Assembly: GCA_003457135.1 (NCBI GenBank)
Contig: DMSQ01000066.1
Span: 47,145-61,941, forward strand
DNA from: Prolixibacteraceae bacterium
GTDB lineage: Bacteria; Bacteroidota; Bacteroidia; Bacteroidales; Prolixibacteraceae
Length of the DNA stretch: 14,797 bases
Direction of reading: 5' to 3'
Part shown: positions 7,872 to 12,986 of the stretch, in pieces
How the letters are laid out: the number at the start of each line of letters is the position of its first letter
Numbering within the stretch: the first letter of the stretch is position 1
Notes under the pieces: generated by a model
The model's database searches: none
What the model saw: the letters and a program-made list of their open reading frames with translations, nothing else
What the model was told of the DNA's origin: nothing
Translations under genes and position numbers: made by a program

Positions 7872-8251
7872 ACGAATGTATTATAGGTATCGGATCGAAC
7901 ATCAATGCCGAAACTAATATTGCTGAAATGCTCAGGCTTTTAGCAAACGATGTTGAGATTGTTCAGGTTTCGAAAATGGTTCAGACCAAACCAATCGGAA
8001 AGCTTAAACAGGCTGATTATACCAACGGGGCGGTACGTATCCGGACAGAAATGGATATGAAAACACTATCATTTTACCTGAAACAGCTTGAAGACAGAAT
8101 GGAACGCGACCGCAACCAGCAGAAATTCGGACCACGCAACATTGATCTCGACATTCTGATTTGGAACGGTACGATAGTTGATCCTGATTATTTTACCCGC
8201 GAATTTCTTCGGAACTCCGCGGCAGAGTTGGGTTTTGAAAGCAATAGTTAA
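7868..8251 (+). CDS. folK: short 6-hydroxymethyl-dihydropterin pyrophosphokinase (HPPK)-like protein
   Basis: A 127-residue member of the HPPK family, whose usual role is moving pyrophosphate from ATP to 6-hydroxymethyl-dihydropterin on the way to dihydropteroate. GIGSN (7-11), the T-K-P-I-G loop (40-44), DYTNGAV (50-56, with pterin-binding Tyr51 and Asn53) and FGPRNIDLDI (87-96, with Arg90 and Mg-binding Asp93 and Asp95) are present, so the core of the active site is kept. It is about 30 residues shorter than E. coli FolK: after DLDILIWNG the chain lacks a recognisable P-H-x(5)-R loop (E. coli His115 and Arg121) and the C-terminal L-x-E-I-x-P segment. The stop is clean. It overlaps the FolX-like gene by 4 bases. 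It may be a compact active HPPK of this lineage or a paralogue with altered activity; a second, full-length folK elsewhere in the genome would favour the latter. Confidence 0.8.
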   Translation: MNECIIGIGSNINAETNIAEMLRLLANDVEIVQVSKMVQTKPIGKLKQADYTNGAVRIRTEMDMKTLSFYLKQLEDRMERDRNQQKFGPRNIDLDILIWNGTIVDPDYFTREFLRNSAAELGFESNS

Positions 8252-8273
8252 GAATAACAAAAAATACAAACTC

Positions 8274-9482
8274 ATGAAAGACTTTAAACTACACCGTTAT
8301 TATTTCCTGATCCTGGTTTTTGCCGGAATGTTTTTGCATTCGTGCGATAATAATGAGGTACCCGAAACAAAGGCTGATGAATACTTCCTTTCGGTTGAGC
8401 ATAAATTCAACCTTACCGTTCAGGATATTAAAAATATCAATCCACAGTTTGCCCTTATTGCCCCAATAAACAACGATGTTGAAATTTATAAAATTACATA
8501 CAAAACAACGTATAAAGACAAGGGCATTCAGGCCTCTGGCCTGGTTTGCCTCCCGAAAGCTGCAGGGAACTATCCGATAATGAGCTTCCAGAACGGCACC
8601 AATACTGAGCAAAGCAAAGCGCCAACCGAAAATCCCCGTGATGATGCATTTTTGCTCCTCGAAAGTATGGCATCAATGGGCTTTATTGTGGTGGTTCCAG
8701 ATTATATCGGATTTGGCGCATCGTCGCAGCTTCCACATCCGTATTTACATGCCGAGTCAACTACCCAAAGCATTTTGGATATTTTGCGGGCAGTTAAGGA
8801 ATTTGGAAATCAGGAAAAAATAGTGGCCAAACCAACCAAAGACCTCTTCATCTTTGGATACTCACAGGGCGGCTGGGCAACCATGCAACTGCAGAATGCC
8901 ATCGAAAAAACCTATTCCGCCGAATTTAACCTTGTGGCCAGTTCATGCGCTGCCGGTCCATATTCCATCGGTTATATGAACGAATTCATTACCGCGAAAA
9001 CCGATTATCCGATGCCGTACTTCCTGACCTATGTTCTGAATGCCTACATCACTACCGGCCTCGTTACAAATCCCATCACTGATTTCATAAAATCACCTTA
9101 TGCGTCTAAAATTGCCAGTCTATATGATGGAAAGCATAGTGGCGGTTACATCAATTCGGAACTGACTACCAAAATGGGAGACCTCCTTACTAATGAATTC
9201 CGTACCGGATTTGCCTCCGACACCAGGTTCGCAACTATAAAAAGTCAATTTGCAGCAAATAGTATTACTCCGTGGAAGATAACCACCCCAACCCGGTTGT
9301 ATCATGGGACCGCAGACGATTATATCCCGCTTAGCCTTAGCCAGAAGATGTACACCGATTTCCTGGCAAAAGGAGTTTCCGAATCAACACTAAAACTGGT
9401 AATGGTTCCGGGTAACCATACCGAAGCAATCAATATGGTAGGACTATATACCATATTGTGGTTTTTGGAATTAAAGAAATAA
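8274..9482 (+). CDS. lipoprotein alpha/beta hydrolase (secreted lipase/esterase-like)
   Basis: A 402-residue exported hydrolase. The ATG at 8274 is preferred to upstream in-frame starts (from 8178) because it places a lipoprotein signal peptide exactly at the N-terminus: basic MKDFKLHR, a hydrophobic run, then MFLHSC with lipidated Cys24; the longer reading would overlap the HPPK gene. The alpha/beta hydrolase elements are VVPDYIGFG (140-148), the nucleophile elbow GYSQGG with Ser197, the acid in HGTADDYIP (Asp348) and His382 in PGNHTEA. The size and the Asp/His spacing fit the secretory lipase/esterase group. The substrate cannot be read from the sequence; ester or acyl bonds outside the cytoplasm are likely. 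It starts 22 bases after the HPPK-like stop, so it may be read through from the pterin genes, although no functional link is evident. Confidence 0.87.
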   Translation: MKDFKLHRYYFLILVFAGMFLHSCDNNEVPETKADEYFLSVEHKFNLTVQDIKNINPQFALIAPINNDVEIYKITYKTTYKDKGIQASGLVCLPKAAGNYPIMSFQNGTNTEQSKAPTENPRDDAFLLLESMASMGFIVVVPDYIGFGASSQLPHPYLHAESTTQSILDILRAVKEFGNQEKIVAKPTKDLFIFGYSQGGWATMQLQNAIEKTYSAEFNLVASSCAAGPYSIGYMNEFITAKTDYPMPYFLTYVLNAYITTGLVTNPITDFIKSPYASKIASLYDGKHSGGYINSELTTKMGDLLTNEFRTGFASDTRFATIKSQFAANSITPWKITTPTRLYHGTADDYIPLSLSQKMYTDFLAKGVSESTLKLVMVPGNHTEAINMVGLYTILWFLELKK

Positions 9483-9535
9483 GCTGATCAGCACGACCCT
9501 GTTCAAAGGAAGAATTACATCAATCCATATCCGTC

Positions 9536-10783
9536 ATGAAGGTTTTTAAATTTGGGGGCGCCTCTGTTAGCTCTTCCGAAGCTGTCCGCAGTTCAGTAAA
9601 TATCCTGAAAATGTATCCCGGTAACAAGGTTTTGGTCATTTCGGCCATGGGGAAAACAACCAACGCGCTCGAAATGGTCGCACGGAAATATTTCAATCAG
9701 GATCCGGAAGTCTGGACTGTTTTTCAGGAGGTAAAATCTTATCATGAAGGAATTATCTCCGAACTTTGGGGCGAATCAACAGAACTTCCGGAGATCGAAA
9801 AAATGTTTGGCCTTTTAAGCAACCGGATCAAAGGCGAACGGTCGTTGAATTTTGACTACGAATACGACCAGATTGTAGCTTTTGGCGAATTGATTTCGAC
9901 ACAAATTGTCAGTTTGTATTTCAATAGTATTGGACTGAAAAACCGTTGGGTGGACGTGCGCAACTGCCTGAAAACAGACGACCAGTACCGCGAAGCCAAC
10001 ATCAACTGGGAACTTTCGGAGCGTTTGGCCAAACGTTTGTTTACCTTCGAACCGGACGATTTATACATTACACAGGGATTCATCGGCGGAACCCTGACGA
10101 ACCAAACCACCACGCTTGGGCGCGAAGGGTCGGATTATACGGCCGCCATTCTGGCCAATTTGCTCGATGCCGAAGAAGTAAGTATCTGGAAAAATGTACC
10201 TGGGATTCTGAATGCCGATCCCGACTTCTTTTCCAATACGCAGAAACTGGACGAATTGTCGTACAAGGAAGCTATCGAACTATCATACTCAGGAGCCAAA
10301 GTCATTCACCCTAAAACAATCAAACCCTTACAGAATAAGAATATCCCGCTTTTTGTAAAGTCGTTTTTGGAGCCTGAAAAACCAGGAACTGTTATTCACG
10401 CGGTTGAACATCCACTCGATCTGGTTCCTGTAATCATTGTAAAAAAGAACATGGCGCTGATTACCCTGACGCCCAACGATTTTTCGTTTATCAGCATCAA
10501 CAACGTTTCCGATGTGTTCAGCTTATTTGCGAAATATCGGTTAAAAGTGGGACTGATCCAACAATCGGCCATTGACCTTTCAATAGCCTTCGATGAACCC
10601 GAACAGGGAATTGATGTGTTGATCAGGCAACTGCAGGAAAAATTTGAAGTAAAGTACAACACGGATCTTGATTTGGTGACTATCAGGTATTATACGCCTG
10701 AAAGTGTAGCCCAAATCTCTGCCGGACGTACCATTTACGTTGAGCAAAAGAGCCGGAGAACTGCAAGAATGTTGCTGAAGTAA
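9536..10783 (+). CDS. lysC: aspartate kinase (monofunctional)
   Basis: Phosphorylates L-aspartate, the first step to lysine, threonine, methionine and diaminopimelate. It has 415 residues with no homoserine dehydrogenase domain. The N-terminus MKVFKFGGASV is the kinase signature (usually KFGGTSV; here Ala replaces Thr at residue 9). A V-x-S-A-M-G-K-T-T-N stretch, FGELIST, TQGFIGG, then GREGSDYTAA (usually GRGGSDYTAA) and WKNVPGILNADP form the amino-acid-kinase fold. After KVIHPKTIKPL the last 130 or so residues form an ACT-type regulatory region, so feedback inhibition by an end product, perhaps lysine, is likely. The substitutions sit at positions known to vary in this family and do not suggest loss of function. 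The gap upstream is 53 bases, with no clear promoter recognised. Its stop is 2 bases from that of the convergent thymidylate-synthase-like gene. The symbol is by family resemblance only. Confidence 0.93.
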   Translation: MKVFKFGGASVSSSEAVRSSVNILKMYPGNKVLVISAMGKTTNALEMVARKYFNQDPEVWTVFQEVKSYHEGIISELWGESTELPEIEKMFGLLSNRIKGERSLNFDYEYDQIVAFGELISTQIVSLYFNSIGLKNRWVDVRNCLKTDDQYREANINWELSERLAKRLFTFEPDDLYITQGFIGGTLTNQTTTLGREGSDYTAAILANLLDAEEVSIWKNVPGILNADPDFFSNTQKLDELSYKEAIELSYSGAKVIHPKTIKPLQNKNIPLFVKSFLEPEKPGTVIHAVEHPLDLVPVIIVKKNMALITLTPNDFSFISINNVSDVFSLFAKYRLKVGLIQQSAIDLSIAFDEPEQGIDVLIRQLQEKFEVKYNTDLDLVTIRYYTPESVAQISAGRTIYVEQKSRRTARMLLK

Positions 10784-10785
10784 GG

Positions 10786-11673
10786 CTAATGGCTATCGTC
10801 GAATGTTTTTATTTTGGCGATTACTTGTGGTTCAGCCTGATCATACATATCACGAATAAACTCATCGTTGAAATTCAGCGTCCGTTCTTCAAATGGCATA
10901 TCCGAAATCCGGTCGAAAAGTCTTTCCTTCGCAACCTTAATATCCTTTCCGTAAATATGAAACGAATCGGCCTGCCAGTTTAACCGGCCAAGTTTTACTA
11001 CCCTTCCGGTTTTTTTTGTCACTCCTGCGGCAATCACTTCCTTGTTAAACTGAACAAAGCCAAACATATTCATAAAATTGGCGCCCCAGGCATCGTTGCT
11101 GCGGAAGCGGATGTTGCAGTTCAGCCAGTAAATTCCATCTTCGTCTTCCAGAATGCGGTACCACAACGACTGAAGGCATGGCGGATCGTAACAGTCGCTG
11201 TCAATATTGGGCATCCAGGTAATCATCTGTGCCTGCCTTGTAAACGGTTGTACCGAGAGTTTATTGATGACTGACTGCACCTGGTCAACTTTGAATGGCC
11301 CTACTTCCTGCGAAACACCATCAACCAATTCTTTCCAAACGCCATAATTCTGTAACCGGCCATGATAGGTATATTCCCATCGGGTATCGCCTTCAACATT
11401 CATATTTTTGGTCCAGTGGTCTTTGTACCCTTTCAGTTCAAGCACATATTCTTTCAGGTCATCAATTCCTCCGGGGAAAGCCATGTGGATCATCGGGTCG
11501 CTTTCCGGCTCTTCGATGGTAATATTCATGGTACAATCCATACTTTCAGGATCGTCGGGTTTGTCGTATTGCGTTCTGAACCGTGTACCTTGTTCATAAA
11601 CAGCAGTTAAGGCAGCTTCGTAAGCTTCAGCCAGAGTTCGTCTGGTGATAGAGATAACAGGGATATTTTTCAT
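10786..11673 (-). CDS. thymidylate synthase-family protein, atypical (PPC-Leu active site)
   Basis: A 295-residue protein that fits the thymidylate synthase fold only loosely. Motifs counted from the Met at 11673: TRQAQMITWMP (145-155, Arg146 possibly a phosphate-binding Arg), YDPPCLQSLW (162-171, candidate nucleophile Cys166; bacterial ThyA has PCH, here Leu follows the Cys), RFRSNDAWGANFMN (189-202; ThyA has QRSxD...FN, with the nucleotide-binding Asn aligned to N202 without gaps) and DSFHIY (236-241; ThyA has DxHxY). This looks more like archaeal-type ThyA than E. coli ThyA. It could make dTMP, act on another pyrimidine nucleotide (as dCMP hydroxymethylases do) or be a second copy. Start choice: an in-frame ATG at 11739 would add 22 residues that do not look conserved and may lie upstream of the promoter, so 11673 is preferred. 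It converges with aspartate kinase. Confidence 0.7.
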   Translation of the reverse strand: MKNIPVISITRRTLAEAYEAALTAVYEQGTRFRTQYDKPDDPESMDCTMNITIEEPESDPMIHMAFPGGIDDLKEYVLELKGYKDHWTKNMNVEGDTRWEYTYHGRLQNYGVWKELVDGVSQEVGPFKVDQVQSVINKLSVQPFTRQAQMITWMPNIDSDCYDPPCLQSLWYRILEDEDGIYWLNCNIRFRSNDAWGANFMNMFGFVQFNKEVIAAGVTKKTGRVVKLGRLNWQADSFHIYGKDIKVAKERLFDRISDMPFEERTLNFNDEFIRDMYDQAEPQVIAKIKTFDDSH

Positions 11674-11720
11674 GATTGGTACTGTTTTCTTAATTGAAGA
11701 GACTTTGGTTAGACAGGTTT

Positions 11721-11754
11721 TAAAGCTATTAAATATCAAAGTTCAATCATCAAA
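11721..11754 (-). promoter_or_regulatory. possible promoter of the thymidylate synthase-like gene
   Basis: On the minus strand TAGCTTTA (11728-11721) is one base from TAnnTTTG and TTTG lies at 11754-11751, with a spacer of 22, slightly long. Transcription would begin near 11714, downstream of the ATG at 11739 but upstream of the one at 11673, which favours the shorter protein. Weak evidence. Confidence 0.35.
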
Positions 11755-11838
11755 CTGGTGCTGGATTTTCTGAACAATCTATCAACAATATTTCTTTATT
11801 GTGCAACTACTACTTTCAAATCAGATTTTCAAAAATTC

Positions 11839-11874
11839 AAATAGCCACACAATCAATTGACTATGTGGCTATTT
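11839..11874. terminator. hairpin terminator after tRNA-Arg
   Basis: A perfect 11-base-pair inverted repeat: AAATAGCCACA at 11839-11849 pairs with TGTGGCTATTT at 11864-11874 around a 14-base loop. It begins 3 bases beyond the 3' end of the tRNA and, read on the minus strand, is followed by a T-rich stretch (TTTGAATTTTTG including the stem edge), so it is placed to end the tRNA transcript. With A/T runs on both sides it could work in either direction. Confidence 0.75.
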
Positions 11875-11876
11875 TG

Positions 11877-11948
11877 TAGTCTCACCGGGAATCGAACCCG
11901 GATCTACGGTTTAGGAAACCGCTATTCTATCCGTTGAACTATGAAACC
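11877..11948 (-). tRNA. tRNA-Arg (anticodon CCT)
   Basis: A 72-base cloverleaf on the minus strand. The acceptor stem GGTTTCA pairs with TGAGACT using two G-U pairs, with discriminator A at 11877. The D arm is GTTC-loop-GAAT. The anticodon stem is GCGGT/ACCGT around loop TTCCTAA, giving anticodon CCT, which reads AGG (Arg). The variable loop is AGAT and the T arm is CCGGG-TTCGATT-CCCGG. No CCA is encoded (the following bases are CAA), so CCA must be added after transcription. It is a single tRNA with its own promoter and terminator, not part of a cluster. Confidence 0.96.
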
Positions 11949-12006
11949 AAATATTCTTGTCTGAAGTCTAATATCTTTACTCTGTTTTCTTCTTGTAAAG
12001 GTGCTG

Positions 12007-12037
12007 CAAAAATATGCAAATATGCTGTGTATGCAAA
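12007..12037 (-). promoter_or_regulatory. Bacteroidota-type promoter of tRNA-Arg
   Basis: On the minus strand TTTG (12037-12034), a 19-base spacer and TATTTTTG (12014-12007) fit the consensus TTTG-N19-TAnnTTTG at every fixed position. Transcription should start near 12001, about 50 bases before the mature tRNA, so a 5' leader would need trimming by RNase P. Confidence 0.75.
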
Positions 12038-12173
12038 AAGGAACATACATATTTTCTGAAAGGATTTCCTTGCCTGCAACATCAAATATATTGATTTGAC
12101 AATTTCAGGGCAGTCCATAAAAGAAGTTTCTGCTAAGAAACATTATAAATTAGCTATTTTATGCTGCAATTAA

Positions 12174-12204
12174 TTGGTTGTGAAGTCTGTTAGTTTTACT
12201 TTCG
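12174..12204 (+). promoter_or_regulatory. probable promoter of the succinate dehydrogenase operon
   Basis: TTGG (12174-12177), a 19-base spacer and TACTTTCG (12197-12204) come close to the Bacteroidota consensus, with one mismatch (C for T) in the fixed -7 bases. Transcription would start near 12210, giving a leader of about 40-45 bases before the ATG at 12254. Confidence 0.45.
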
Positions 12205-12253
12205 TGACTCGAATAAAAGTGTATCTATTTCTAAAATAAAAATCTGTTATTCT

Positions 12254-12967
12254 ATGAGCAATTTACTGACTTCTTCTATAGGACAGAAACTCCTGATGAG
12301 CATTTCAGGTTTGTTCCTGATTTTGTTCCTCTTTGTACATTTAATTCTGAATTCCTTCCTGCTGCTCGATGGAGTGTTTGGATTTAAAGAAACTGGCCAG
12401 ATGTTCAATGCCGGAGTTCATTTCATGGGAACCAACCCATTAATAAAAGTCATTGAGCCAACTCTGGCCCTGGGATTTATCGTACATATCATATATTCTT
12501 TGATTCTGACATTCCAGAACTGGAAGGCGCGCGGTCCGCAGAGTTATGCTTCAGGCAATAAAACATCCGGCGTTGAATGGGCTTCAGAAAACATGCTGGT
12601 GCTGGGTATTGCAATTTTTGCATTCCTCGCAGTACACATTTTAAACTTCTACATGAAGATGAAAGGTTTCATCGCATGGGAAGGCGGCGAAGTTGAATTT
12701 CCGTTCTTCGGAACCATGGCAAAAGGCGAAAATGCCTATGCACTTGTAAACGGAACTTTTAAAAGTCTGCCAATCGTCATTCTTTACGTGGTTGGATCGG
12801 TAGCACTGGCCTTTCACCTGGCTCACGGGTTCTGGTCAGCTTTCCAAACCATTGGCTGGAACAATGTGATCTGGATGCCTCGTTTGAAATGGATCAGCAA
12901 CATTGTGGCCATTATTTTGGGTGGTGGTTTTACGGTGATCGCGTTGGCACAATACCTGTTTTTCTAA
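12254..12967 (+). CDS. sdhC: succinate dehydrogenase/fumarate reductase cytochrome b subunit (di-heme, B-type)
   Basis: Membrane anchor of the succinate:quinone oxidoreductase, passing electrons between the quinone pool and the iron-sulfur subunit. At 237 residues with five hydrophobic segments (about 15-37, 66-86, 114-134, 172-194 and 212-236) it is the single-polypeptide, di-heme B-type anchor, as in Bacteroides and Wolinella FrdC, instead of the two small SdhC/SdhD subunits of E. coli. One candidate axial heme ligand lies in each of the first four helices: His29, His78, His128 and His188 (or His191). GQKLLMSISGL (10-20) and AFHLAHGFWSAFQT (186-199) are family signatures. It starts the operon, with sdhA 19 bases downstream. 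In anaerobic Bacteroidota this complex usually works as fumarate reductase; sequence alone does not give the direction, so frdC is an equally fair name. Confidence 0.95.
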   Translation: MSNLLTSSIGQKLLMSISGLFLILFLFVHLILNSFLLLDGVFGFKETGQMFNAGVHFMGTNPLIKVIEPTLALGFIVHIIYSLILTFQNWKARGPQSYASGNKTSGVEWASENMLVLGIAIFAFLAVHILNFYMKMKGFIAWEGGEVEFPFFGTMAKGENAYALVNGTFKSLPIVILYVVGSVALAFHLAHGFWSAFQTIGWNNVIWMPRLKWISNIVAIILGGGFTVIALAQYLFF

Positions 12968-12986
12968 TTCTCTAAAAAACTGAAAC

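Larger units (their letters stand above)
11949..12253. other. 305-base intergenic region between tRNA-Arg and sdhC
   Basis: This AT-rich region holds two divergent promoters: that of tRNA-Arg on the minus strand (12007-12037) and a probable sdhC promoter on the plus strand (12174-12204). Between them, about 12040-12170, I recognise no gene or RNA. ATCAA-(5)-TTGAT at 12081-12095 is a short inverted repeat that could bind a dimeric regulator, but it is weak. Confidence 0.5.

Noticed and set aside
8178..8273. Upstream extension of the alpha/beta hydrolase
   Set aside because: It overlaps the HPPK-like gene in another frame and would bury the lipoprotein signal peptide; the ATG at 8274 puts the signal at the N-terminus.
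9483..9492. Perfect 10-base palindrome GCTGATCAGC directly after the hydrolase stop
   Set aside because: It has no loop and no T-run, so it does not make a terminator; a single short palindrome is not enough to call an operator.
9536..10783. Aspartate kinase possibly impaired (KFGGAS, GREGSDYTAA)
   Set aside because: Ala for Thr and Glu for Gly are mild changes within otherwise intact motifs, and the length is normal for a monofunctional kinase.
11674..11739. 22-residue N-terminal extension of the TS-like protein
   Set aside because: The added residues do not resemble the family and would start upstream of the likely transcription start near 11714.
12081..12095. Inverted repeat ATCAA-(5)-TTGAT upstream of sdhC as a possible FNR/CRP-type site
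   Set aside because: The half-sites are in the opposite order to an FNR site (TTGAT-N4-ATCAA), and a 5-base repeat in AT-rich DNA is easily due to chance.
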